Source of the DNA: Candidatus Altimarinota bacterium
GTDB taxonomy: Bacteria; Cyanobacteriota; Cyanobacteriia; Cyanobacteriales; Microcystaceae
Direction of reading: 5' to 3'
Length of the DNA: 52,909 bases
Assembly: GCA_012031035.1 (NCBI GenBank)
Contig: JAAUUT010000024.1
Span: forward strand, 1 to 52,909
Part shown: positions 7,705 through 16,359 of the stretch, piece by piece
Numbering within the stretch: position 1 is the first letter of the stretch
Layout of the letters: each line of letters starts with the position of its first letter
Program-made: the position numbers and the translations under genes
The notes under the pieces: model-generated
Database searches by the model: none
Seen by the model: the letters and a program-made list of their open reading frames with translations, nothing else
Told to the model about the DNA's origin: nothing

Positions 7705-8889
7705 ATGCAATTACTCGAACGAAATGAATTGAAAGACTATGTAGCTGTGGCAGATTCTCTCTCTCGTGAGTTAGCACAAACCGCAGTGGAACGCGATGCT
7801 AAGGCAGGTCTTCCAACCGATGAAATCGAGAAATTACGCGATCGCGGTTTGCTTCCTTTGGTCGTTCCCAAGGAGTACGGCGGCATTGGTGCGACTTGGG
7901 TAGAAGCGTTAAAGGTGGTTCAAAAACTCTCGAAAGCAGATGGTTCCATCGGACAACTGTATGGCAACCATTTGAATTTAGTGGCTTTAGGTCATGTATC
8001 TGGAACAAGCGAGCAAAAAAAGCGATTTTATCGAGAAACGGCGCAAGAAAATTTATTTTGGGCAAATGCGATTAACACGCGAGATACCCGTCTGATTATT
8101 GCATCAGAGGGAGAACATTTTCGCGTCAATGGCATTAAAGGCTTTGGGACAGGAGTTGAGAGCGCAGATAGGCGGGTATTTGCCGCACAGCAAGATGGTG
8201 TAGCATTGCCCGTGCTGTTTGTCATTCCCAAGGAAAGAGAAGGGTTAGTTTCGCAACAAGATTGGGATAACTTCGGGCAGCGACGTACTGATAGTAGTAG
8301 TTTTAGCTTCCAAAACGTCTTAGTCTACAAAGATGAGGTTTTTGGATACCCCACACCGCCCGATAGTGCCTTCGCAACTTTCCTCGGTATCATCGCTCAA
8401 TTGACCAAAACCTATATTTATCTTGGCGTGGCAGAAGGAGCATTAGAAGCAGGAAAGGCATACACTCAAACCCTTGCTAAACCCTGGCTGACTTCTGGGG
8501 TAGAGAGTGCTACCCAAGACCCTTACATTTTGCATCATTATGGCGAGTTCTGGGTCGAACTACAAGCCGCGATCGCTCTAGCAGATAAGATTGCATTAGA
8601 GGTACAAGCTGCTTGGGAAAAAGAAGGGGCACTGACTAATGAAGAGCGAGGTGAAATCGCGATCGCCACTTTTGCTGCTAAAACGCAAGCAACCCGCGTC
8701 GGATTGGATATTAGCACCCGCATTTTTGAAACGTTAGGCAGTCGTGCCACTGCTACTAAGTATGGCTTCGATCGCTACTGGCGAGATTTACGAACTTTCA
8801 CCCTCCACGACCCAGTAGATTACAAACTACGAGATGTCGGCAATTGGCTTCTTAACGAGGAACTGCCAGCGATTACTCAATATTCATAA
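7705..8889 (+). CDS. Acyl-CoA dehydrogenase-fold flavin oxidoreductase, SfnB/DszC type
   Basis: The 394-residue protein has the acyl-CoA dehydrogenase architecture. There is an N-terminal helical domain (RDRGLLPLVVPKEYGG), a middle beta domain (FWANAINTRDT, FRVNGIKGFGTG, DNFGQRRTDSSS) and a C-terminal helical bundle ending RDLRTFTLHDPVDYK. This pattern matches the SfnB and DszC branch. That branch uses reduced flavin and O2 in organosulfur or alkanesulfonate metabolism rather than oxidising acyl-CoA. Ribosome-binding site AAGGAAA precedes ATG 7705. It is followed closely by a second sulfonate-type permease and ATPase. I infer a role in opening organosulfur compounds for sulfur; the exact substrate cannot be read from the sequence. 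Confidence 0.82.
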   Translation: MQLLERNELKDYVAVADSLSRELAQTAVERDAKAGLPTDEIEKLRDRGLLPLVVPKEYGGIGATWVEALKVVQKLSKADGSIGQLYGNHLNLVALGHVSGTSEQKKRFYRETAQENLFWANAINTRDTRLIIASEGEHFRVNGIKGFGTGVESADRRVFAAQQDGVALPVLFVIPKEREGLVSQQDWDNFGQRRTDSSSFSFQNVLVYKDEVFGYPTPPDSAFATFLGIIAQLTKTYIYLGVAEGALEAGKAYTQTLAKPWLTSGVESATQDPYILHHYGEFWVELQAAIALADKIALEVQAAWEKEGALTNEERGEIAIATFAAKTQATRVGLDISTRIFETLGSRATATKYGFDRYWRDLRTFTLHDPVDYKLRDVGNWLLNEELPAITQYS

Positions 8890-8956
8890 CTACCGAATCA
8901 TAAAGATTAGACTTCTTACTTTTATTCGGGAAAAGGGGAAGAGAACAAATAAAGAA

Positions 8957-9733
8957 ATGTACAAATTAATCAGCAAACAAAATATAGATCGCCTTGTCCC
9001 TTGGGGCGTACCCATTGGATTAATACTAATTTGGCAGATACTATCGCAGTTGGGCTTGATTTCGACAAGAATCTTACCTGCACCTACAGCCGTCATCGAG
9101 GCAGCGATTCGATTAGCAAGTACGGGTGAGTTGTTGCATCATATTTCTACAAGTGCTTATCGTGCCTTGATGGGATTTGTCATTGGCGGCGCGATTGGTT
9201 TTATTTTGGGATTGTCGAACGGTGCGTTTACACTGTCCGAACGCTTATTCGATACCTCAGTACAAATGTTGCGAAATATTCCTCATCTGGCAATGATTCC
9301 ACTAGTAATATTATGGTTTGGCATTGGCGATGCAGCTAGAATATTTCTGGTCGCGATCGGGGTTTTATTTCCCATTTATATCAACACTTTTCACGGTATT
9401 CGTACAGTAGATCGCGGCTTGTTAGAAATGGGCAAAGTCTACGGATTGAAATCTTGGGAGCTATTTTGGCAGGTAATTCTTCCTGGTGCGATGCCATCAA
9501 TTTTGGTCGGCGTGCGTTTTGCTTTGGGCATTATGTGGCTGACGCTAATTGTCGCAGAAACGATCGCGTCTGATTCTGGAATTGGCTACATGGCAATGAA
9601 TGCCCGCGAGTTTATGCAAACCGATGTGGTTGTCTTCAGCATTTTATTGTATGCCCTATTAGGGAAATTAGCCGACGCGATCGCCCGTCTTTTAGAAGCA
9701 AAATTACTGCAATGGCATCCAAGTTATCAGTAA
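8957..9733 (+). CDS. ssuC: ABC transporter permease, sulfonate (SsuC) type
   Basis: This is a 258-residue membrane permease. The EAA-loop is EMGKVYGLKSWELFWQVILPG followed by AMPSILVGVRFALGIMW, typical of SsuC. Hydrophobic segments run from VPIGLILIWQ to the C-terminus. The open frame extends back to 8834, overlapping the previous gene, but ATG 8957 gives the usual short basic N-terminus (MYKLISK) and has a purine-rich GGGAAGAG 13 bases upstream, so I chose it. With the ATPase 61 bases downstream it forms the second importer of the cluster. No dedicated binding protein lies directly beside it, so it may share the lipoproteins encoded at 2989-5010. Confidence 0.88.
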   Translation: MYKLISKQNIDRLVPWGVPIGLILIWQILSQLGLISTRILPAPTAVIEAAIRLASTGELLHHISTSAYRALMGFVIGGAIGFILGLSNGAFTLSERLFDTSVQMLRNIPHLAMIPLVILWFGIGDAARIFLVAIGVLFPIYINTFHGIRTVDRGLLEMGKVYGLKSWELFWQVILPGAMPSILVGVRFALGIMWLTLIVAETIASDSGIGYMAMNAREFMQTDVVVFSILLYALLGKLADAIARLLEAKLLQWHPSYQ

Positions 9734-9794
9734 TTGTTTGTCACTTGTCCTTTGTCCCAATAACTAAGGACTAATGACTAATGACCAATAACCA
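9734..9794. repeat. Dispersed intergenic repeat (CTAATGACTAATGACC type)
   Basis: The spacer consists of TTTGTCACTTGTCCTTTGTC followed by tandem AATGACTAATGACC-like units. I recall this kind of low-complexity dispersed sequence between cyanobacterial genes. It contains no gene. The copies merge into the start region of the downstream ATPase. Confidence 0.55.
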
Positions 9795-10580
9795 ATGACT
9801 AAACAGTTTATGAATTCAACTAATCGAGGTGCAGATCTTAAAATTTGGGAGTTAAGTAAAGCCTTTGAGCAAATGCAGGTTTTACAACAATTAAACTTAG
9901 AAGTCGCGCCAGGAGAATTTGTTGCGATCGTCGGACGGAGTGGATGCGGTAAAAGTACGCTACTGCGCTTAATTGCCGGATTAGAAACGCCGAGTAGTGG
10001 AGGCGTGTTAATCGACGGCGAACCGTTGCGTCAGTTAAATCAATCCGCACGAATGATGTTTCAAGACGAACGGCTATTGCTTTGGAAAAAAGTAATCGAA
10101 AATGTCGGACTGGGATTGAGAGGGAACTGGAAAGCTAGGGCAATCTGGGCACTAGAACAAGTCGGATTGGAGGATCGCGCTAACGATTGGATTGCGACAC
10201 TTTCCGGCGGACAGCGCCAACGTGTCGCCTTAGCACGGGCATTAGTCAGCGAACCGCGCCTGTTGCTACTAGATGAACCATTAGGTGCCCTCGATGCCCT
10301 CACTCGAATTGAAATGCAACGTCTGATTGAAAGTTTGTGGCAAGAACAACAATTTACGACCTTACTTATTACCCATGATGTCGAAGAGGCAGTCACTTTA
10401 GCCGATCGCGTCATTTTATTAGAAGCAGGGCGAGTGGAATTAGATATTTCCATTCCTATATCTCGTCCTCGACATCGCGGTAATGCTGTTTTTGCATCTT
10501 TTGTAGAACGCATTTTAGAGCGCGTTCTCAACAGTGGTCAAGCTTCGAGAAAAGAACAATTTGCTTACTCAGAAAATTAA
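9795..10580 (+). CDS. ssuB: ABC transporter ATP-binding protein, sulfonate (SsuB) type
   Basis: This is a 261-residue ATPase with Walker [10 protein letters not shown] at residues 47-55, the Q-loop in MMFQDERLL near 90, signature LSGGQRQR at 136-143, Walker B LLLLDEP at about 156-162 and the H-loop histidine in ITHDVEEA at 194. [14 protein letters not shown] is characteristic of SsuB. It is the partner of the permease ending at 9733. The start could be ATG 9795 or ATG 9810; both follow a repeat-rich spacer and neither has a clear ribosome-binding site. It is the last gene of the plus-strand sulfur cluster. Confidence 0.9.
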   Translation: MTKQFMNSTNRGADLKIWELSKAFEQMQVLQQLNLEVAPGEFVAIVGRSGCGKSTLLRLIAGLETPSSGGVLIDGEPLRQLNQSARMMFQDERLLLWKKVIENVGLGLRGNWKARAIWALEQVGLEDRANDWIATLSGGQRQRVALARALVSEPRLLLLDEPLGALDALTRIEMQRLIESLWQEQQFTTLLITHDVEEAVTLADRVILLEAGRVELDISIPISRPRHRGNAVFASFVERILERVLNSGQASRKEQFAYSEN

Positions 10581-10598
10581 TTTAAGAGTAATTGTCCC

Positions 10599-10655
10599 GA
10601 TCTTCAATCTCCTTATTACTGGGCACCTTATGTATTGGTAGGAAATTGGTTGTAA
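10599..10655 (+). pseudogene. Remnant: C-terminal end of a CHAT-domain protein gene
   Basis: In frame, the bases read DLQSPYYWAPYVLVGNWL followed by TAA at 10653-10655. The final residues are almost the same as the C-terminus of the CHAT/TPR protein encoded at 13636-16314 (VPFFWASYVLVGNWL). The bases upstream of 10599 belong to the ATPase gene and its short tail, so the rest of the CHAT gene is absent. This is the last stub of a second, plus-strand CHAT-protease gene removed by deletion or recombination. Confidence 0.75.
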
Positions 10656-10737
10656 TAATGTATGGCAGGGAAGCTGTAACACCATATTCTAGTCAATAGT
10701 TAAGGATTACTCCTCGCCGTGGTAATGACAGAAGTTA

Positions 10738-10899
10738 ATGCTTCCAAATGCTCTTACTGCGATCGCCTGCTTGATGAAAGATTTAAAGGAACTCTCTGAA
10801 TTGGAGTTAATTTGGGATGATACTGGAGTGTCATTTATCGTACCGAATTTTACACCAGTTTTGAAGCCAAATCGAGCTAATTCGACCCAAAAATCATAA
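10738..10899 (+). CDS. Small ORF of unknown function (53 aa)
   Basis: ATG 10738 opens a 53-codon frame, MLPNALTAIACLMKDLKELS and onward, with acidic and hydrophobic stretches and no cysteine pair or signal peptide. There is no clear ribosome-binding site. It may be the fragment of a longer gene, given the debris around it. I do not recognise it. Confidence 0.25.
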   Translation: MLPNALTAIACLMKDLKELSELELIWDDTGVSFIVPNFTPVLKPNRANSTQKS

Positions 10900-10953
10900 G
10901 AGCGTTTCTCGAAATGAACTTCTCAAATGCTTTCTAGAAGCTGTATTACTTGA

Positions 10954-11024
<71 letters not shown>

Positions 11025-11219
11025 AGATTTAGACTTTCACTAGTATAGCAAAAGCTTTTGTCTTCATAAAAAAATTTTGTAAATATCTCAAGGACGTAGG
11101 TTTAGCTGGTTTGATGGAATTTGTCTTTACAGGGCGATCGCGATTTAAGCTAATAATTATCCAAGTGAGAACGAGCAAATTGACTAGATTTTGGCTAGCT
11201 ATTAAACTGTTTTTGAAAG

Positions 11220-11600
11220 ATGAATGCGTTTTTTTTGCAAAGTTTTATGACAACATTATTATATTCACTGTTTCTTTTAAATTCGCTTTACTTAACCTTC
11301 TCTTCTTCAGCATCAAGTTTTTTTTTGGTTAATACAACTTCTTCTATAAAATCTCAACCAATTGCGCAATATTCTTTTGAAGATTATAAAAAAGAATGCT
11401 TGCAACGAGCTACTAATGAAAAATTACCACCAGATGTCGCACAAGATTTATGTAATTGTACGATGAATCAATTTCGCTCTCAATACAGCATTGATGAGTT
11501 TAGAACTTTAGTACAAAAATCTAAAAATAATTCAACAGCAGCCGAGACATTAAGCTTGGTTGGAGAATCTTGTTTTGAAGAAGTTTTATATGAAGAATAA
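11220..11600 (+). CDS. Hypothetical secreted protein with conserved cysteines (126 aa)
   Basis: The N-terminus is hydrophobic (FMTTLLYSLFLLNSLYLTFS), consistent with a signal peptide or anchor. The mature part has the pattern YKKECLQRAT...DLCNCTMNQFRSQYS...GESCFEE. Four cysteines (C-x(n)-C-x-C-x(n)-C) in an exported protein suggest disulfides. ATG 11247 is an alternative start. I do not recognise the family; small cyanobacterial exported proteins of this layout exist. It stands alone between the tRNA and the glycosyltransferase pair, which run in the opposite direction and end 8 bases from it. Confidence 0.65.
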   Translation: MNAFFLQSFMTTLLYSLFLLNSLYLTFSSSASSFFLVNTTSSIKSQPIAQYSFEDYKKECLQRATNEKLPPDVAQDLCNCTMNQFRSQYSIDEFRTLVQKSKNNSTAAETLSLVGESCFEEVLYEE

Positions 11601-11607
11601 AACTTTT

Positions 11608-12540
11608 TTATTTTCCTTTTCCGATCGCTTTTTTGATTTGTTTTTTAAGTCGAGCAATTAAATTTTCCCACTGGCTTTTTTGTTGTGGTGGCGAAGCAAT
11701 CTGAAGGGGTTTATTTTCGCCTAAATAACGATAGTATTCCCAGAGTTCTCGATAGGCTCCTCCCGCAACCATAGGCATTCCAGCCCAATGCAGATATCGC
11801 AAACGCTTGTCCCCATCATAAAGAATATGTTTTTTTTCAATAAAATGTTTAGAACCTGCCCAACTTCCCGATTCTTTATCCGAAATCTTGACGAGGTTTA
11901 ATCTTTTTTGAGTGCTTTTAAGAATAAGATAATTGAGAATTGGTTGATCGGTTGTTTTAGAAGAAAAATCAAAGTATTCTCGATTTTGAGCGCATTCTGT
12001 CAGCAATTCATAAAGTTTTTCTTCTGAAAAAATGCCTTTTTTTGATGCCCAAAAACCACTATTAAAAACATCTTCTAATTCGCGATCGCTAAAAATTTCT
12101 TTTTCTTTAACAAGAGGAGAAAATATATCAATTAATTTTCTTTTTTTGTAATGATAATCACAGCAAATAAATTCATATTCTGATAAGTAGTTTAGAATAT
12201 CAGAGATTTTTTCAAAAACGAGAATATCTGTATCGATGTAGAGAAATTCATCGAGTGGGCCGAACCATTGAACTAATTTACGCATTTTATTAGGCGTAGA
12301 TAAAAAATCGCGATCGAATATTTCTCCGACTCGTTTGGTTATGCGAGCGATTAATTCTAGATCGGGAAAAACTTCTACATTGTGTTTTTGTTTGAGAATA
12401 TTAGCAACTTCTTGATATTGTTCGTTGAAGGGAATTAAAAAGATAGTAACATCTGGGTCATAATAACGAATGCTGTTGAGCAACGCGATCGCATTTTCGA
12501 GTACCTTATCATTAGCAACGATATATATTCCGCGATTCAT
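11608..12540 (-). CDS. Nucleotide-sugar-transferase-like protein, Npun_R2821/Npun_R2822 family
   Basis: This is a 310-residue protein with a GT-A/GT8-like look. The N-terminus is IYIVANDKVLENAIALLNSIR, followed by a metal-binding DxD in FLYIDTDILVF (Asp103, Asp105), the acceptor-region FNSGFWASKKG and HWAGMP near the C-terminus. These are features of family-8 glycosyltransferases. No membrane segment is visible, so it is probably cytoplasmic or peripheral. The ATG at 12540 follows the TAA of the upstream paralogue directly, without any gap, which implies one transcript and coupled translation. I infer a role in polysaccharide or surface-glycan synthesis; donor and acceptor are unknown. Confidence 0.75.
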   Translation of the reverse strand: MNRGIYIVANDKVLENAIALLNSIRYYDPDVTIFLIPFNEQYQEVANILKQKHNVEVFPDLELIARITKRVGEIFDRDFLSTPNKMRKLVQWFGPLDEFLYIDTDILVFEKISDILNYLSEYEFICCDYHYKKRKLIDIFSPLVKEKEIFSDRELEDVFNSGFWASKKGIFSEEKLYELLTECAQNREYFDFSSKTTDQPILNYLILKSTQKRLNLVKISDKESGSWAGSKHFIEKKHILYDGDKRLRYLHWAGMPMVAGGAYRELWEYYRYLGENKPLQIASPPQQKSQWENLIARLKKQIKKAIGKGK

Positions 12541-13545
12541 TTATTTTCCCTCAACACTTAATCCTAATTTTTTGAATAATTTATTAGCAAAACTGGAAGG
12601 CTTTTGATAAGGTTTTGGCTTATTATCAAATATAGGACGTTGTTCGGGTTCGTGAAGATAGCGATAGTATAAGAAAATATCTCGATAAGGAAACTCTATA
12701 TTTTCTCCCACACAAACTTGCTTAAAAAAGTAAGAAGAGATGCCGATATAGTGTAAATAAGTCAAGCAATTGCCTTTGTCGTAGAGAAGGTTATCTCGTT
12801 CTTGAAAATGTTTAGAAGTAACGCTACAACCCGTTCTTTGTTCTTTAGGTAATTCAAGAGAAAAGTTATAAATCGAACAGTGCGATCGCATCATCATATA
12901 ATTAATTAACGTTTGATCGGGAGCCATCGGATAGAGAATTTCTGCTTCTCCCGAACGCAAACAATCGAGCAACCAATTTCTTTTTTCTTCATCAAATAAA
13001 TCTTTTTTCGAGGCATAAAATCCCGAACAAAAAATTTCCGCTCTAAGACGTTCGCTCGAAAAGACTTCTGTTAATTTAGAGGAAGAAACTTCATAGACGT
13101 GGGTAAGATCTTTATATTGAAAATCATATACGATACAATCATTTTGTTTCAATTGGGCAAAGATTGGAGCGATCGCACCCATCAGCAATGTATCGGCATC
13201 CATATAAAGAAAGCGATCGAAAGGCCCATCGAAAGCACAATAGCGGCGGTGAGTACCAAAGCGATGATATCCTTTATTGTCTTCTAAACCCAAACGCTGG
13301 CGTGCAGTAGGGTGAGTATCCCAAGCCGATCTCGCGAAACTATCCCATTTTTGCATAGAATCGCGATCGCGATAGAGTTGTACGTTGGGCCGATTGGCTA
13401 TTGCGCCAGCAATTTGTTCGATGTTGTCGTCGTAGGGATAGATGCAAACTGGAGTATCCAAACCCAAAACAGCTTCGATACTGTTGAGTAAAGCAATGAG
13501 TTGGTCGTAAACGCAATCGTTAGCTAGGGTACAAATTCCATCCAT
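12541..13545 (-). CDS. Nucleotide-sugar-transferase-like protein, Npun_R2821/Npun_R2822 family
   Basis: This paralogue of the downstream gene has 334 residues from ATG 13545 (the frame extends to a TTG at 13554). It shows GICTLANDCVYDQLIALLNSIE, a DxD motif in RFLYMDADTLLMG (Asp116, Asp118), FCSGFYASKKDLF, and TYLHYIGISS at the position equivalent to the partner's HWAGMP. Pairs of this family side by side are known in cyanobacteria. The two proteins probably act on the same glycan or as a heteromer. The gene is first in a two-gene operon whose reading frames abut exactly. Confidence 0.78.
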   Translation of the reverse strand: MDGICTLANDCVYDQLIALLNSIEAVLGLDTPVCIYPYDDNIEQIAGAIANRPNVQLYRDRDSMQKWDSFARSAWDTHPTARQRLGLEDNKGYHRFGTHRRYCAFDGPFDRFLYMDADTLLMGAIAPIFAQLKQNDCIVYDFQYKDLTHVYEVSSSKLTEVFSSERLRAEIFCSGFYASKKDLFDEEKRNWLLDCLRSGEAEILYPMAPDQTLINYMMMRSHCSIYNFSLELPKEQRTGCSVTSKHFQERDNLLYDKGNCLTYLHYIGISSYFFKQVCVGENIEFPYRDIFLYYRYLHEPEQRPIFDNKPKPYQKPSSFANKLFKKLGLSVEGK

Positions 13546-13635
13546 AAAATTCAAATATAAGTGCCCCAGTTTAGTTTAGCTAATTATTTACCCCTCCCTC
13601 CTGTAATAAGAGATGAAATCATATATTCATAATTA

Positions 13636-16314
13636 TTAAAGCCAATTTCCAACTAAAACATAGGAAGCCCAAAAAAAAGGAACTTGCCAGTCTTGAGTAA
13701 TATTTTTCCAGAGTTCGAGTTGTGCTTGTCGTAAGGCTTCTGCTTTGGCGATCGCGGGATTCTCGCTCAACTTTTGATAAAATAAACTCATTAGCGCAGC
13801 CGTAGATTCATCGTTAACTTGCCACAAAGTTGCTAGCGTACTGCGCGCGCCCGTTCTTACTGCAACTCCAGCCAATCCTAAAGATGCTCGTTTATCTCCT
13901 GCGGCCGTTTCGCAAGCGCTCAACACGAGCAAATCTACAATTTCTGACTCCAAGCGGTTTCTCGGTTGAAGTAAGTTATCCAAGTCTCTAACGTTAAGCA
14001 CGCGATCCCATAGTAAAATAAAAGTCCCTTCAGGATCGGAACTAAATTGACCGTGAGTGGCGATGTGAACGACAGAAAAAGGACGAGTATTAAGTTCTTC
14101 TTCAAAGTTCGTTTTGGTAAATTTTGCATTGAATAATGCTTTACTCGGTGCGATGGATTGAATGGCTTTCCATTCATTTTGTACGTAGTTGAGAGCAGTA
14201 AAATCTTGCTCTCTAATGCGGCGTTCTTCGCTGATACCCGTCACTAACGCCTCAAAAGGTCGCGAAAAAGGTTTGGAACCAAATAGCCGCAATCCAGGCG
14301 TTACAGCCGTTGCATACCGTTCGACTAAATACTGCTTGCCATTATAAAGAACTGCGATCGGAATATTTTGCAAAACCCCATCGAGAACGAAGACTAAAGT
14401 CTGTATTTTTCCGTCTAGTTCCTCTTCAAAAGGTGCGATTAACCAGCGATAAACCTGTTGTGAAAGTGCTTTAACCTCTCGAAGGCGATCGGGTTCTCTA
14501 AGCGCGTTCTGAAGGCGTAAGAGCGTGTTTTCTACCTCCGCTTGAGAAACAGTATTTGTATAAAGTTTTAGCGTTCCATCCGGTCGCGAAAAGATAACTT
14601 CTAAGCGTTTGGGTAAGATGGCAGTGTAAATAACTGCGGCTTGGGGATCGACCCGTTCAATATTTTCTTTTGGGTTAGCGCAAGCATCTTGAAAGTAGTT
14701 GTCAAGTTCTGCTATTTGAAGCGCTTCGATCGCCAAACGAGCTTTTTTCAGATCGGCTTGAGAAGGTTGGGATTCTAAAAGTAATTCGGCAAATTCTCGA
14801 TAGACGGGTTCTACTTGTTCGCGAAAGGAAAATTGAATTTCTTGATTGAGAACCATTAAATCGCCGCGTAAAATCTGGAGCGTATCAAAAGCAGCTTGAT
14901 AAGCTGCTATCGCCCGTTCTTTTTCCCCGCGATCGCGATAGATGCGTCCGAGTTCCCATTGCCATCGATAGGCGATTTCTGGCGCATTGACAGTTTGAGC
15001 GAGGGCAAGCGATCTCTCTAGTAGCGCTTGAGGAGTTGACAAAATTGATAATTTATGCATGTAGCCTAACTGACCGAGATAACCAAGTGCATAAGATTCT
15101 GCCCGTTTATCTTTTATACTTTTTGCTTGCTCGGCGGCTAAGTTAAACATATTGCCGATTTCTTGCCAAGAAAAAAGATGATTTTGCTGTCGCTCTTTTA
15201 AATTAGCTAAGTTTCGAGCAAAATTTACTTTCAAATAAACTGAAGTACGGCTAGCTGGTAAATTATCCATCTGTCCTTGGAGCGATCGCAATAACTCTTC
15301 GATCTCCGACCATTTTTCAAGCTCGATTAATAAACTTAACTCATTGAGTTGCGCCTGAAGAGTAGTTAAAGAGTGATTGGGTGAATTAGCAATTGCGGTT
15401 GCTTGCCGATAGTAATTTATGGCTTTTAGGGCGGATATTTGAGTTAAATCTGTTTGTTTTAAATCCTTAGTTCGATTAGTGAATGCTTGTTGGGTATTGC
15501 CCAAAGCAAGTAAACTTTTGCTTTCATCTAAAGGCGAGTTTAATGCTTGAGCAATTGTTAAACTTTGCTCTAAAATTGTTTGCGATTCATTGAGCTTACC
15601 CAACAAGCGAAGAACGTTACCAAAGCTTCGCAACCCAAGAACTTGAAGCGATTTAGGTTGGGTTTGTAAGGTTTTTAGAACGCTATTTAAAGACTCTGAA
15701 GCGAGTTCTTCACATTTAAGATTTTCAATTTTAAATGCTTTTATTACGGTATTGCACGATCGCCGATAAAACCCTAGCGTTTCCAGAGCTTGTGCTTGAT
15801 TGATTTGATTCCCTGTTATGCCAATGCGATCGTTTAATTGAGTATAAAGTTTTTCTGCTTCCTGCCAAGTTTCCAAAGCATTTTCGGCTTGTCCCCTCGA
15901 TAGTAATAAAAGACCTTGATTATTCAAAACCCGTGCAAAAACTGAGACTCGCTCTTTGGTCTGTGGCGCTGTTTCTAATAAAGATACACTTAAATTAATA
16001 GTGTCTTGAGCCTCTTGAGTGCGTCCTAACTTTTGTTGAGCTAGCGACATCCAAGAAAGCGTTTGAGCTTGCTTGAGGATATCTCCTTGAGCTTCATAAA
16101 CCTTGGCGGCTTGTTCTAGAACTTTTATTGCCTCAGAAAACTGTCCCGTATCGTAGTATTTTTGTCCTGTCCGTACCAAAGATAAAGCCGAACTCTGATT
16201 TTGGATAGGTTGTTGTGCTTGAATAGGCAGCAGCAAAAGAATCCTAAAGCTTAATAACAACCCTAAGACAGCGATAATGATAAATTTTAGTAAGCGCTTC
16301 CGACAAAACGGCAA
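13636..16314 (-). CDS. CHAT-domain (caspase-like) protease with TPR repeats
   Basis: The 892-residue protein starts with a basic stretch and a hydrophobic segment (KFIIIAVLGLLLSFRILLLLP), a signal peptide or anchor. TPR repeats fill residues about 40-500, for example GQKYYDTGQFSEAIKVLEQA and ELGRIYRDRGEKERAIAAYQAA. The C-terminal CHAT domain has the catalytic pair His754 in HIATHGQF and Cys801 in LSACETAAGD, with GLAGVAVRTGARSTLATLW. CHAT proteins are caspase-related peptidases. It follows the hemagglutinin-type gene by 45 bases, an arrangement repeated in many cyanobacteria. The annotated start is TTG; an ATG at 16349 would join the frame if one T were missing from the TTTT at 16312-16315. 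Confidence 0.88.
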   Translation of the reverse strand: MPFCRKRLLKFIIIAVLGLLLSFRILLLLPIQAQQPIQNQSSALSLVRTGQKYYDTGQFSEAIKVLEQAAKVYEAQGDILKQAQTLSWMSLAQQKLGRTQEAQDTINLSVSLLETAPQTKERVSVFARVLNNQGLLLLSRGQAENALETWQEAEKLYTQLNDRIGITGNQINQAQALETLGFYRRSCNTVIKAFKIENLKCEELASESLNSVLKTLQTQPKSLQVLGLRSFGNVLRLLGKLNESQTILEQSLTIAQALNSPLDESKSLLALGNTQQAFTNRTKDLKQTDLTQISALKAINYYRQATAIANSPNHSLTTLQAQLNELSLLIELEKWSEIEELLRSLQGQMDNLPASRTSVYLKVNFARNLANLKERQQNHLFSWQEIGNMFNLAAEQAKSIKDKRAESYALGYLGQLGYMHKLSILSTPQALLERSLALAQTVNAPEIAYRWQWELGRIYRDRGEKERAIAAYQAAFDTLQILRGDLMVLNQEIQFSFREQVEPVYREFAELLLESQPSQADLKKARLAIEALQIAELDNYFQDACANPKENIERVDPQAAVIYTAILPKRLEVIFSRPDGTLKLYTNTVSQAEVENTLLRLQNALREPDRLREVKALSQQVYRWLIAPFEEELDGKIQTLVFVLDGVLQNIPIAVLYNGKQYLVERYATAVTPGLRLFGSKPFSRPFEALVTGISEERRIREQDFTALNYVQNEWKAIQSIAPSKALFNAKFTKTNFEEELNTRPFSVVHIATHGQFSSDPEGTFILLWDRVLNVRDLDNLLQPRNRLESEIVDLLVLSACETAAGDKRASLGLAGVAVRTGARSTLATLWQVNDESTAALMSLFYQKLSENPAIAKAEALRQAQLELWKNITQDWQVPFFWASYVLVGNWL

Positions 16315-16359
16315 AATAGTTTGCTTATTTTGAGTAATTTAATTTTCATTTTGATTAAA

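Larger units (their letters stand above)
10581..10953. other. 373-base region with gene debris
   Basis: This stretch between the last sulfur gene and the tRNA holds the tail of a vanished CHAT gene (10599-10655) and a 53-codon ORF (10738-10899). Nothing else is recognisable. It looks like the scar of one or more deletions. Confidence 0.5.

Noticed and set aside
10061..10531. 156-codon minus-strand frame
   Set aside because: Antisense of the SsuB-type ATPase gene, Arg/Ser-rich without family features.
11111..11332. 73-codon plus-strand frame overlapping the cysteine-containing secreted protein
   Set aside because: Overlaps the better-supported frame 11220-11600 and is merely hydrophobic in an AT-rich region.
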